Source: Calamus simplicifolius
Taxonomy: Eukaryota; Streptophyta; Magnoliopsida; Arecales; Arecaceae
DNA length: 64,000 nucleotides
Assembly: GCA_900491605.1 (NCBI GenBank)
Contig: UESW01004011.1
Coordinates: 92,108 to 156,107 of the forward strand
Direction of reading: 5' to 3'
How positions within the stretch are numbered: the first letter of the stretch is position 1; each line of letters starts with the position of its first letter. Shown here piece after piece: positions 36,144 to 48,115 of this stretch. The notes below the pieces were generated by a model. That model did no database searches, was not told where the DNA came from, and saw only the letters and a list, made by a program, of their open reading frames with translations. The position numbers and the translations under genes are program-made.

Positions 36144-37164
36144 CCCATAGAGGAAAGCATAGAAGCGAGGAATGCATTAGGATCAGAATTCAGAGAGGGA
36201 GTCTGTATAAATATGTAAACAAGCAAGGCAATTAATTGATGCTTAAAAGCTTTGATCATTCTTGTACATTTTAGCATGGAATTAATCTTGGTTTTATTAA
36301 GTAAAAAAATATGCTTCTAGCGAATCAAGACGTAATATGAATGGCAACAGGAATCCCTCCTCTACATCATAAAAATAAAAATGCAAGCAGACCATATCTT
36401 TCTTTATGGACATGAACTCTAGTACGTCGCATAACCAACAATGATAGTGCCAGTCAAGTGAGCTGGCACCTTAAAAATCTCATGCGAATGGTACTATCTT
36501 TCGCTCCCTCCCTGCACAGCCTCAAAAGTATACTTTCTTGTGCTTTTGGAGTCGATTATGTAACCACATTTTTGTGGGCCTGTCTGCATTTCTTGGCATG
36601 AAAACAGACAACTCACTCAGCAAAATAATAATCAGAATTTGCTTAAAGAACTGCCTAGCATCGGTGCTGGCTAGTAACAGAGTTCTTGGAAGCTAATGCT
36701 GGTTTCAAGATAAATTATTTTCATGTTAATTTATAATTGATAATGTGTCTATAAATATTCTATAGGTACATTATCATTCTCATATCCTATCATCCTGTGT
36801 GGCATGTTTCGCATGATCTTGAAATGTCTATAAATATTTTGGCATATAGATCATTGTACTATATCCTCAAATGAAGAAGGTGATCACAAATGACAAGCTA
36901 GATAGGGTTAATCCAATCAATTTGGACATGAGCCACAAGCCTAATTTGTTATGATATTATTGATAATGACTAAGAAGCTCATTTAAAAAACAATAATTGA
37001 AAGATATTATTTAAATTAATCGATCCTACTTAAGTATTTAAAATCCCTTCAATGTATAATCGTTGTGGTAGCGAATAGACGAACATAAACTTTTATATAG
37101 AAGTTTATGTTGAACCAATGTAGGCTTATTATCATGTAGTTCTATTTTTTTAGGTTAAATTATA
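36144..37164. other. IQD 3' flank and spacer
   Basis: A/T-rich sequence with no recognised gene. The first 150 bases probably hold the IQD 3' UTR; no clear polyadenylation signal is assigned. Confidence 0.4.
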
Positions 37165-37915
37165 TTTTTGACCTTTGAACGAAAGTATGTCACTTTATTC
37201 TTTAAATTTTAAAAAGTTATAAAATTAATTTTGAACTTTATTTTTTATTTTTCTTTAATTTTTTTCTGTTAAAATAGAATAATGTTATTAGGAATTCACT
37301 TGTGATAATTTATATTTCCTCCACCTCATTACCACATCAACGAGGAGAAAAAAAAAGAAAAAGAAAGAGAAAGAGGGAGACGAAGAAGAAACCACACCTC
37401 CCCCTCCCTCAGCTCGGCATAGAAGGGGACCACTAAAGCCGCCCCCTCCTTCCGACAGCCCTTCTCCTATAGGACGGCATGGAAGGGAGGCCAAGAAAGC
37501 CATCCGCCTTCCCCCGACCGTGGGGGACGGCGGAAGCCCTCCACCATTCATAATTCTCAAAAAAAAATTTGCAAGCAAAATTAATTTTTTTCGCTTTATT
37601 TGAATATTCTTACTTCCACAGCATTAGTTTTGCGCTTCCGTGAGAGGAGAAGGGCCACTGGAGGGGGGCATGCTGGGGGGTGGGGGGGGGGGGAAGGAGA
37701 GGGAGGTGTGGCTTTCTCTTCCTCTCCCTCTTTCTCTCTCTCTATCTTTTTTGATATGGCGATGAAGTGAGAGCATGTAAATTGCCACGCAAGCAAATTT
37801 CTAACCGCGTTATTCTATTTTAACGATAAAAATTAATAAAAAAAATAAAAAAAAAAATAATTTTATAACTTTTTAAATTTAAAAAATAAAATAATATATT
37901 TTCTAAGTTTGAAGA
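37165..37915. mobile_element. Fold-back (MITE or MULE-like) element with ~125-bp inverted arms
   Basis: The left arm (about 37170-37295) and right arm (about 37785-37912) are complementary with drift: both contain AAAAAGTTATAAAATT and GTTAAAATAGAATAA on the inside-facing strand. The 490-base centre is G/C-rich with purine-pyrimidine bias (GGGGGG run near 37680) and no coding sense. The target duplication was not found because the right flank is a TA run. Confidence 0.6.
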
Positions 37916-38096
37916 TATATATATATATATATATATATAACTTCGTTAAGATCGTTTCTAAGTCCGGATAAAGGAGGAGGATTGCGTTAGGTAGTTGACA
38001 GCTAGCATAAAACTCCGTCAGATCCTTTAAAATACGAATCTATAGCTGATTTATGTAGTTGGAAAAAGGTTTAGATGAGTTGAATTGAGTTGAGTA

Positions 38097-38151
<55 letters not shown>

Positions 38152-38157
38152 TATATG

Positions 38158-38236
<79 letters not shown>
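37914..38236. repeat. Microsatellites: TA and TG/TA compound runs
   Basis: TA run at about 37914-37939. A compound TG, TA, TA, TG run occupies about 38096-38236, broken once by ATTATATGTATATATGCATA. Frames crossing it (YIYIYI, THTHTH) are artefacts. Confidence 0.9.
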
Positions 38237-38574
38237 GTGTAGGTATATTGATCAAAAGTTGTCTCCATGGCAACCCTCCTTGTGGTAGAACTTCCACCAT
38301 TCTGCTCATAGGGCAAAAAAGTTATCTTTGCAACATGATGAAATATCATTTATTTGCATACCGATAAGACAGAACCTAAACAATGCATGGTACTTGATCT
38401 TCTTAAAGTGCATGGTACTTGGTCTCCTTAAACAAGCCTAATGCCAAATAGGGACGTCTCTTTATCTAGAGGCCCTCGAAGCTTTTATTAAGGAGAAATA
38501 TTTATAAGAGAGAATTTGCAAACGTCAGGTTCTATTAGAATATTCAAAATCTAAAATCTCTAGCTTAGAAAACG

Positions 38575-39165
38575 TCATGTTTATAATAGAATATTCAAAT
38601 TCTAAATGCCGAATATTGGTGATAAATTAAAAAAAATGATTTAAATGATTTTGACATATGTAATACAACTTTAAAGATGCTCATGTAGAAAGAAATAGAG
38701 ATAAAGATAGATCAAAAATTATATGAAAGAAAGTGATAAAAAATAATTTTTTTTATCTTATAAAAAGTATGATTCATTATATTGCTAAATAGAGAAAATA
38801 AATTCATGTAATCTCAATTGAATAGAAATTAAAGCTTTATTATCTTTTAGATGCTAAAAATCAACCTTCTATTAGTATTTCACCCAATATAGAAGGCTTG
38901 CTTAAACCTAACCATTATGCTGGAAGATGCCAAACACATGTGACCCAAGTTCTACGGCTTTGAAAGATAAATTTATTTGATTTCGGTGCTCATCTCGCTG
39001 CACCCATGAGACATAGAGAAAAATTAACTTTTTTTTCAAAATAAAAATAAAAATAAAAAACCAAACGTGTGGGGGCCACCACTTCTCTCCAAGCCCCAAC
39101 TAATGAGTATTTGTGAGGATCATCGCATTCATCAGGCATATTAGAAGCTTCTCATGATAAGAATC
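38575..39165. repeat. Segmental duplication unit B, module 1 (left part)
   Basis: Partner of 8085-8680. Identity is high up to TCATGATAAGAATC at 39165, where the Gypsy LTR starts. It resumes at 49986. Confidence 0.85.
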
Positions 39166-40933
39166 TGATGTGGCTAATGTAGCCACAAGGGTAATTTCGA
39201 TAAAATCAAAACATTGGTGCGCCCCGGTACCTCCAAGTCCGCCGAGTCGGCCCCGACCATTCCTAGTCGGCCCTTCTCGGCCCCAGCATCTCCAAGCTCG
39301 CCGAGTCGGCCCCGACCATTTCAGGTCAGCCCTTCTCGGCCCCGGCATCTCCAAGCCCGCTGAGTCGGCCCCGACCATTCCTGGTCGGTGCTTCTCGGCC
39401 CCGGCATCTCCAAGCACGCTGAGTCGGCCCCGACCATTCCTGGTCGGCCCTTCGGCCTCGGCGTCTCCAAGCCCGCCGAGTCGGTCCCGACCATTCCAGG
39501 TCGGCCCTTCTTGGCCCCGGCGTCTCCAAGTCTGCCGAGTCGGCCCCGACCATTCCTGATCGGCCCTTCTCGGCCCCGGCGTCTCCAAGCTCGCCGAGTC
39601 GGCCCCAACCATTCCTGGTCAGCCCTTCTCGGCCCCGGCGTCTCCAAGATCGCCGAGTCGGCCCCAACCATTCCTGGTCGGCCCTTCTCGGCCCCGGTGT
39701 CTCCAAGCTCGCCGAGTCGGCCCCGACCATTCCTGGTCGGCCCTTCTTGGCCCCGGCGTCTCCAAGATCGCCGAGTTGGCCCCGACCATTCCTGGTCGGC
39801 CCTTCTCGGCCTCGGCGTCTCCAAGCCTGCCGAGTCGGCCCCGATCATTCCTAGTCGGCCCTTCTCGGCTTCGGCATCTCCAAGCCCGCCGAGTTGGCCC
39901 CGACCATTCCTGGTCAGCCTTCTTGGCCCCGGCACCTCCAAGCCCGCCGAGTCAGCCCCGATCATTCCTGGTCGGCCCTTCTCTGCTCCGGCACCTCCAA
40001 GCCCGCCGAGTCGGCCCAACCATTCCTGGTCGGCCCTTCTCGGCCCCGGCATCTCCAAGCCGCCGAGTCGGTCCCGACCATTCTTGGTCGGCCCTTCTCG
40101 GCCCCGGTGTCTCCAAGCCCGCCGAGTTGGTCCCAACCATTCCTGATCGGCCCTTCTTGATCCCGGCATCTCAAGTCCCGAGTCGGCCCGACCATTCCTG
40201 GTCGGCCCTTCTCGTCCCCGGCGTCTCCATGACCGCCAGGTCAGCCCCTACCATTCCTGGTCGGCCCCGCCCCGGCACGTCCTAGTCGGCGAGGTTGGCC
40301 CCGGCCACCCCTGGCCGACCCAAATAAGCCTCGGCTCCCGGGAGAGTCGAGACTTCCCAGTTTCCTCCAAATCTGTGCCAACGCGGCCCTGGTAGCTCGG
40401 GACGCTACCTCTCTGACCCGCGCCGCCTAACAACGCTAGATCCAACTACCCACTGGCCACGCTGCTGATGGACTGGATCCAACTACCCAATAGCCCCACT
40501 GGCTGATGGGACTTATCCCACCAACCATCATTTTCTCCCTTTCCGATGAGATAGGACCCACCAACCAGCGCAGATTCACGTAACTCCCAAGAACTCCGTG
40601 GACATTCCTTCCTCACGAAATCCCACGTGATCATGCCAGGGTCAACCCCTAAAAAGGTGAATCCACTCAATAAACAGGTATGCACAATAACCCTGGAAAA
40701 ATCGCTATCCTAAGGCCCAGAGAGGAATCCCTTCTCCCCGAGAGCACTTTTTCATCTAAAAAGAGCTCATTCGAGCTCCTATTCTGCTGTGACCTTAATT
40801 GCTAACTTGAGCATCGGAGGGTCCCACCGGAGAATCCTCTTCGATCCTGGGACTTCTTTGCAGGCAACCTGGTGAAGCGAAGGTTCGAGAATCAGTCCGT
40901 CTCCGACGTTGGATCAGTGATTGCGCATCATCA
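39166..40933 (+). repeat. 5' LTR of the Gypsy element
   Basis: Starts TGATGTGG at the break in the duplicated sequence and ends CATCATCA at 40933, two bases before TTGGCGCGCTAGGTAGGGGG (40936-40955), the usual PBS position. Length 1,768 bp. A 60-bp array fills 39241-40300. Confidence 0.75.
39241..40300. repeat. 60-bp tandem array inside the LTR
   Basis: About 17-18 units of CCGAGTCGGCCCCGACCATT, CCTGGTCGGCCCTTCTCGGC and CCCGGCGTCTCCAAGC with 59-60-base spacing. Because 60 is a multiple of three, long open frames appear on both strands (up to 282 codons); these are not genes. Confidence 0.9.
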
Positions 40934-41563
40934 GATTGGCGCGCTAGGTAGGGGGTGAAAGTTGGTGTAGAACGCAGCAAGTATCTCAGGGCTTCCCTGT
41001 GCTACATCTGGCCAAACTCTACTCCCCCCCTCTCTTCTCTCTTTGAAGCCATGGTGGTGACACAAGCTTAGGACGCTTCCACCAGCTGTCTAGCAGGGCT
41101 TCCCCGCCAGTTAGGCAGCAGGAGGCCAACCCCCCTGCTGCCGATCCTCCAGTCACCTGCCCACCACCGAACGCAGCCGTCCAAATAGCGGAATAGTTGG
41201 TGACCCTCTCCTAGTAAGTCCAAACTCTCACTGCTATGGTCCATGGGCTCCAACAGCAGTAGTCCATGGCCACTCAGCACCAAACCGCTCCCCCCGCCAA
41301 TCAGCAATCAGCGAGGGGAGGTTCTCCATGGCGGGAGGACGGTCAGCGGGAGGCCGGTCGGCGGGACGCCGGTCAGCGGGAGGTCGGTCGTCGCCCAGTT
41401 TCCCAAGGAAATCTCGCTGCGAGCCCTCCAAGCGGCCACGGTCCCCTGATCATGGCCCCGGCAAAATCCCTTCTGGGCTACGTCACCAAGAGGAGCCAAA
41501 GCGGAAGCCCCGACTCCCGTCTCCCTCTCTGTCTTCTTCCTCTTCTTCTCTCTTCGAACCATC

Positions 41564-42574
41564 TTGGAGGGCCCCAACAATCAGCCGACAAGCGGAAGAG
41601 CGCCTGAGGAGTACAACCGGCGGCTGGACGAGCTCGCTAGAAAAATCAATCATCAGCCGAAGGAAGAGTTTGGCACCCGTCCTCCTTACACCTGCCGAAT
41701 ATTAGAGGAGCTTGTCCCCTCCATGTTTTGCTTCCCCCAGGTGGACCCGTACGATGGCACGACATATCCTCTTGACCATCTCGAGAGTTATAAAGCAATG
41801 ATGCAGGTCCAAGGCGCTTCAGATGCCCTTCTTTGAAGGCCTTTCCACCACTCTGCGGAAGGCCGCTTGCACGTGGCACTCGCGCTTGTCCCCTCACAGC
41901 ATCGATTCCTTTCGAGAACTGGAGAAGGCTTTCCTGGCGCATTTCGATGCCTGCCGACGAATTCCAAGGGTGGCGGACAGCCTCTTCTCCGTACGCCAGA
42001 AGGAGGGAGAGTCGCTGCGAGACTTTGTGTCCCAGTTCAAAGCCGCCGCCCTCGAGGTCTACCATCTTGATGACGCGGTAGCAACGCTAGCATTGAAGCG
42101 GGACTCCTCCGTCTCGCTTCACCTTTTCTTTGGATAAGAAACTCCCGGGCTCTTATTCCGACCTCCTCCTCTGGGCTCAAAAATACATCCGTGCGGATGA
42201 AGCCGACTTCACCCGCGAGAATCTTCAAGGAGCTCCGGCCACAAGCCCGCTCGCCCTGAGCCAAGCGGACCCCCTCGACACCGGCGAGCTGACCCGCCTT
42301 GCCGATCCGACAATAGGCGTAGAAGCCCTGTCCCCGATGAGAGCAAGCTCACACCTCTTCTTGCCCTCGATCTCACATTCTGATGGAGATCGAAGGTGAG
42401 CCTTACCTCCAGCGCCCTCCTCCCATGAAGAAAGGTCCTCCCCATGATAAAAGCCGCTACTGCCGATTCCACCGGGACTATGGCCATGACACCAACAGCT
42501 GCTACAGCTTGAAGCGGACCATCGAGGAGCTCATTCAGTGGGGCTACCTCGGCAAATATGTTCAGAAGGCGTAG
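41564..42574 (+). pseudogene. Gypsy gag remnant
   Basis: Frames give the capsid-like YDGTTYPLDHLESYKAMMQ, WHSRLSPHSIDSFRELEKAF, FVSQFKAAALEVYHLDDAV and then CRFHRDYGHDTNSCYSLKR, a degenerate zinc-knuckle region seen in Tat gag proteins. The reading frame shifts between 41820 and 42130 and has stops. In an active element gag forms the particle around the RNA. Confidence 0.75.
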
Positions 42575-42769
42575 CAGCCGCTGCCGACCCTCATGGGGCC
42601 TCCGCCTGTTCAGGCCCCGGTGACAACGCCCCCACAGAGCGACGTTGGGATGGTGTCCTGGGGTCAGCCTCTGCATCTAAGCGGCCGAGGGGGAGGAGGC
42701 GCCGAGTAATGTAATTCCTAGGGGGGATATGCTATCGTAGATAATGTAAACAATGAAGGCATCGTTATC

Positions 42770-43057
42770 TCTATGACGATCACCAAGCACCCTGTAAAGA
42801 GGATATTAGTTGATAGTGGCAGCTCAGCTGACATCCTTACCTATGATGCTTTTGTTCGGATGGGATTATTTTTGGACTCCCTTCAGCCTGTGGTGACCCC
42901 TTTGGTCGGTTTTACTGGAGACTCCGTAAGGGTTGAAGGTGAAATACCTTTGCTTGTGACAGGCAGAATGCCACCATGCCAAAGCACAGTGATTATGAAA
43001 TTCCTGGTTGTAAGGGTTCCCCTGGCGTATAATGCCATTCTTGGCGTCCAGGTTTGA
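42770..43057 (+). pseudogene. Gypsy aspartic protease remnant
   Basis: The frame contains KRILVDSGSSADILTYDAF, where DSG is the catalytic loop of the retropepsin-like protease, followed by a glycine-rich region and AYNAILG. It ends at a stop at 43057. Position between gag and RT fits. Confidence 0.8.
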
Positions 43058-43389
43058 ACCTTTTGGACGCAGTTATTTCCACCCGGCGTCTATTGGTGCA
43101 GTTTCCCACTAGTGGAGGAGTTGGAGAGATGTGCGGTGAGGTCAGCCCAGTCCTGTTCTATTATCACGCGGCATTAAGTCCTTTGGAAGCTGAACCAACT
43201 TTTGAAGCATCCAACCCTAGAGACTCTAACAAGGGAGGGGAACTAGTTGAACATCTTTTAACCTTCCCTCTTGGAGATGACCCGGCAAGAACCGTCCGTG
43301 TCGGCGGACTCCTTCCCCAGAAGACCGGGAGCATCTCTTAGCCTTTTTGCGAGCTAATTTAGACGTTTTGCTTGGTCACGTCTGATATG

Positions 43390-44651
43390 CCCGGCATCCC
43401 TCCGGAAGTGTTCACCCACAAGCTCAACATTGACCCGCGGCATCGTCCAATCCGCCAAAAGAAGAGAAGCTTTGCTGCCTGATCGACAAAAGGCTATTGA
43501 CGAGGAAGTCAACAAGCTACTCAGTGCTGGCCACATCCGGAAGGCACACTACCTGGCCAATGTGGTCATGGTGCGTAAGGAAAATGGGAGCTAGAGGATT
43601 TGCATAGACTTCACCGACCTCAACAAGGCATGTCCAAAAGACAGCTTTCCCTGCCGAGAATTGATCAGCTGGTGGATTCCACCTTCGGGCACGAACTCCT
43701 CAGCTTCATGGATGCCTTCTCAGGATATAATCAGATAAGGATGGACTCCAACGACAAAGAGCACACCTCCTTTGTGACGGAAAAGGGCATTTATTTCTAC
43801 AAAGTGATGCCTTTTGGCCTCAAGAATGCGGGGCAACTTACCAAAGATTGATGAACAGAGTATTCCAGGACCAGCAAGGCCGGAATATGGAAGTCTATGT
43901 AGATGACATGCTGACAAAGAGCATCCGTGCCTCTGATCACGTCTCCGACTTAGAGGAGACCTTCAACAACCTCCGTCGCTTCCAAGTTAAGCTGAACCCT
44001 AAGAAGTGTGCTTTTGGAGTCACGCAGGCAAGTTCCTGGGCTTCATAGTGACCCAGCGGGGATCGAGGCGAACCCAGAGAAGATCAGCGCCATACTCGAC
44101 ATGAGGCCACCGTCCAGCAAGAAAGAAGTGCAGTGATTAACCGGGAGGATAGCGGCTCTAAGTCGTTTCCTCTCCAAATCTGCCGAGAGATGCTTGCCCT
44201 TCTTCAAGACCTTATGGAAAATGAATAGCTTGAGTGGATAGACGATTGCCAGAGGGCCTTCGACGGATTGAAGGCGTTTCTGTCCTCCCCACCGCTCCTA
44301 TCCAAGCCAAGAGATGGAGAAAGTCTTTTTCTCTACTTAGCCGCTTCTTTGGAAGCCGTTAGCTCAGTTTTGGTGCATCTCGACGCTGATGAAACTCAAA
44401 GGCCTGTCTACTATGTGAGTAAGGTCCTCCATGACGTAGAAGTCAGGTACTCTAAAATGGAAAAGGTTATCTTCGCCCTGATAGTCTCTGCTCGGCGTCT
44501 CTGCCCGTATTTTCAAGCCCATCCTATTGTGTTGCTCACGGATCAACCCCTACGAGCCATCCTGGCTCGTCTAGATACCTCAGGCCGACTCGCCAAGTGG
44601 GCCATCAAAATGGAAGAGTTCGACCTCTCTTTCCAGCTCGACCGGCTCTGA
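43390..44651 (+). pseudogene. Gypsy reverse transcriptase and RNase H remnant
   Basis: Blocks in order: VNKLLSAGHIRKAHY-like start, LPRIDQLVDSTFGHELLSFM, DAFSGYNQIRM, KVMPFGLKNAG, EVYVDDMLTKS (the catalytic YVDD), LNPKKCAFGV, then PLLSKPRDGESLFLYLAAS, PVYYVSKVLHDVEVRYSKME and WAIKMEEFDLSF of RNase H. Stops and frameshifts (near 43570, 43850, 44050 and 44230) break it. The active-site residues themselves are preserved. Confidence 0.85.
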
Positions 44652-44749
44652 AATCCCAAGTTTTGGCTGACTTCCTAGTTGAATGCACCTGGGCAGAGGA
44701 GATGACTGAGGAGGTTACCAAGGAACAGTGCGAGCCCGAGCCAGGAGGA

Positions 44750-45190
44750 GATGGGGAAACTTGGATCCTTCATGTGGACGGCGCATCAAACTCTCAAGGA
44801 AGTGGCGCTGGCCTCATTCTTGCCGGACCAGGCGGAGAGAGGACAGAATGCGCCCTGCGGTTTCTATTCGAAGCCACCAACAATCAAGCTGAGTACGAGG
44901 CCCTACTGGCCGGGCTAAGGCTAGCCTAGGAGTTTGGAATAAGGCGTCTCAGAGCTTTCACGAACTCGCAACTCATCTCTGGGTAAATCAATGGGGAGTA
45001 CGAGGCGCGTGACCCCGCTATGACTCAATACTTGGGCAAGGTTTGGCTCCTGACCTCCTCGCTGGCTTATTTCAATATTAGTTATATTCCATGGAGCGAA
45101 AATGCCAAGGCTGACATCCTTTCTCATCTGGCCACCTCTGCCGACGGTATGGCAAGGGATGCTTACATTGATATTTGGAAAGACCCAGTA
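44750..45190 (+). pseudogene. Second RNase H-like domain of the Gypsy element
   Basis: WILHVDGASNSQGSGAGLIL and NNQAEYEALLAGLRLA are the first strand with its catalytic Asp and the Glu helix of an archaeal-type RNase H, found after the connection region in Tat elements. The later AKADILSHLATS phrase (from 45105) closes the domain. One TAG lies after LRLA. Confidence 0.75.
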
Positions 45191-45439
45191 TAGAGGATAG
45201 CAAGGAAATCCTCCCGCTCACCCAAGAGCCCACATGGATGGACGCCTACGTCCGTTATCTCACTGACGGCACACTCCCTGATGACCGCAACGAGGCCAGG
45301 CTACTCAAGTGGAGAGCCTCCAAGTTCATCCTCCTCGATGGATGTCTATACAGAAGGTCATTCTTCTATCCCTTGCTCAAGTGTGTAGGACCTATCGACG
45401 CCGACTACATCCTCAGAAAATTCACAAGGGCATCTGTGG

Positions 45440-46464
45440 AAACTATCTGGGAGGCAGATCCTTAGCCCAAAAGGCCCTCCGTCAGGGATACTTTTGGCTC
45501 ACTATGAGGAAGGATGCGGCTAAATTAGTTCAGAAATGTGATGGTTGCCAGCGCCATGCACACATCCAACATCAACTGTCTACCCCGCTGAGCCCACTTT
45601 GGCTTCATGGCCCTTCGCTCAGTGGGGAATGGACATTCTCGGGCCATTCCCCCCAGCTTCCGGGCAATGGAGGTTCTTGCTAGTCGCCATTAACTACTTC
45701 ACCAAATGGGTCGAGGTTGAACGTTAGCCAAGATCACTGAAAGCAAAGTCAGAGCTTTCTTTTGGAAGTCAATCATATGTCGATTTGGCCTGCCTCACAC
45801 CCTCATCATGGACAACGGCCGCCAATTCAACAACAAAGCATTCAAAGTCTTCTGTGACGAGCTAGGCATTCATCACCGATTCACCTCCGTCGGCCACCCC
45901 CAAACCAACGGAGAGGCTGAGGTTATGAACCGCACCATCCTTAGAGGACTCAGAACCCGGTAGGACGGGTCTAAAGGTCGATGGGTGGAGGAGCTCCCCA
46001 GCGTGATATGGGCCTATCACACGACCCCAAGAGCCCCGACGGGTGAGACTCCCTTCAGTCTCGCCTTCGGATCCGAAGCCATCATTCCTGTCGAGATCGG
46101 ATTACCCAGTCCACGCGTGGAGTCCTTCAGTGAGGAAAACAACTCCGCGCTGATTCGGGCTAATTTGGACTTCATCGACGAGGCGCATGATCGGGCGAGG
46201 CTACGCATTGTGACTTTTCATTAGCGAGCGGCCAGGTACTACAATGCTTGAGTTCGTCTTAAGGTCTTTCGCCGCGGAGACTTGGTTTTGAGAAAGGCTG
46301 AGGTTTCAAAGCCTACAGAGGGGGGCAAGCTATCCCCCAACTGGGAGGGTCCTTATCGCATCACCGAGACACTCCACCAGGAAGCATATAAACTAGAAGA
46401 GCTCGATGGACAATCCATTCTACACACCTGGAATGCGGATAACCTTCACCAATATTACCAATAA
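45440..46464 (+). pseudogene. Gypsy integrase remnant
   Basis: The zinc-binding region (LVQKCDGCQRHA), core WGMDILGPFPPASGQWRFLL with its first Asp, IMDNGRQFNNKAFKVFCDEL with the second Asp, GHPQTNGEAEVMNRTIL with the Glu, VIWAYHTTPRAPTGETPFSL, and the C-terminal LSPNWEGPYRITE..YKLEEL are in order. Frames shift near 45600 and 45730, and stops lie at 45963, 46224 and 46251. The catalytic D-D-E residues remain recognisable. Confidence 0.85.
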
Positions 46465-46554
46465 TGTATTCCCCTAGGGCGTAAGCAATAAAGGGGGACC
46501 TTTCTGACGCAATAGCCTACTCTCCCTTGCCTCCAAGGATCAAGTCTCTTAAAA

Positions 46555-47670
46555 GGAGCTCACCGGCATCGCAGCTAACGGAACACCACTCGGCCTCAGC
46601 ACGGTGGTGCCCCCGAGTCGATTAAGACCCTAGCAGCTCCGTACCCGATCGAGTCACCCTTCAGGCGGCACATAAACCCCTGAAGCGGTTCAAAAGGAGC
46701 TCGCCGGCATCGCGGCTAACGGGACACCACTCGGCCCCGGCACGGTGGTGCCCCCGAGTCGGTTAAGACCCTAGCAGCTCCATACCCAGTCGAGTCGCCC
46801 TTCAGGCAGTACACAAACCCCTGAAGTGGTTCAAAAGGAGTTCGCCGGCATCGCATCTAACGAGACACCACTCGGCCCTGACACGGCGGTGCCCCCGAGT
46901 CGGTTAAGACCCTAGCAGCTCCGTACCTGGTCGAGTTGCCCTTCAGGCGGCATACAAACCCCTGAAGCGGTTCAAAAGGAACTCGCCGGCATCGCAGCTA
47001 ATGGGACATCACTCGGCCCCGGCACGGCGGTGCCCCCGAGTCGGTTAAGACCCTAGCAGATCTATACCCGGTCGAGTCGCCCTTTAGGCGGCACACAAAC
47101 CCTTGAAGCGGTTCAAAAGGAGCTCGCCGGCATCGCGGCTAACGGGACACCACTCGGCCTCGGCACGACGGTGCCCCCGAGTCGGTTAAGACCTAGCAGC
47201 TTCGTACCCGATCGAGTCGCCCTTCAGGCGGCACACAAACCCCTTAAGCGGTTCAAAAGGAGCTCGCCGGCATTGCGACTAATGGGACACCACTCGGCCC
47301 TGGCACGGTGGTGCCTCCGAGTCGGTTAAGACCCTAGCAGCTCCGTACCCGGTCGAGTCGCCCTTCAGGCGGCACACAAACTCCTGAAGTGGTTCAAAAG
47401 GAGCTCACCGGCATCGCGGCTAACGAGACACCACTCGGCCCCGGTACGGTGGTGCCCCCGAGTCGGTTAAGACCCTAACAGCCCCGTACCTGGCCGAGTC
47501 ACCCTTTAGGTGGCACACAAACCCCTGAAGCGGTTCAAAAGGAGCCCGTCGGTATCGCAGCTAACGGGATACCACTTAACCCTCGCACGGTGATGCCCCC
47601 GAGTCGGTTAAGACCCTAACAGCCCCGTACCCGATCGAGTCACCTTTCAGGCGACACGCAAACCCCTCAC
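46555..47670. repeat. 141-bp tandem array, eight units
   Basis: Units begin GGAGCTCGCCGGCATCGCGG at 46555, 46696, 46837, 46978, 47119, 47259, 47400 and 47541, a period of 140-141 bases. Each has CCCGAGTCGGTTAAGACC and ends AAGCGGTTCAAAA. It lies between integrase and the antisense gene. Confidence 0.95.
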
Positions 47671-48115
47671 GATGGCAGAATCAGCCTCAACCATCTCTGG
47701 TCAATCCGGAGGCCTCCAAAGTTAGGCTTGGCGTCGAGTCGCCCGGAGATCTTTTCCAAGCCTTTGGGGATTCATACGTAAGCAAGCCTTCTTGCAAACA
47801 GCCTGCGACAGCGCGAAACATCTTAAGTGACTGTTCATATGGCCGGCCAATATCCTAGAGACGCATTCGAATATTGGCTAAGTCCGGAGTCGCGGAACAT
47901 CTCAGAAGATACTATATTCGGTTTCGACACCGTCAGCGTATACGATTTGGCCACAAGAAGTAAAGCACTGTAAGGCATTTTTCTCAGAAGAAGAAAGACC
48001 GGATGGATCAAAACACAAAGAAGTTGGAAGGAAAAGTCTTTTTCATTAACTATTGAAGAAAGGTACAAAATTGGGCCTGAGGCCGGTTACACACGATAAA
48101 GTAAAGAAAAATAAC

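Noticed and set aside
38097..38367. Frames coding IYIYIY and THTHTH
   Set aside because: Translation of TA and TG microsatellites.
39170..40285. Open frames of 252 and 282 codons in the Gypsy LTR
   Set aside because: Products of the 60-bp tandem array, open on both strands at once; they lie inside an LTR.
46555..47670. Regular 141-bp repeats resembling a CRISPR array
   Set aside because: Units are adjacent without variable spacers, in a plant retrotransposon; a simple tandem repeat.
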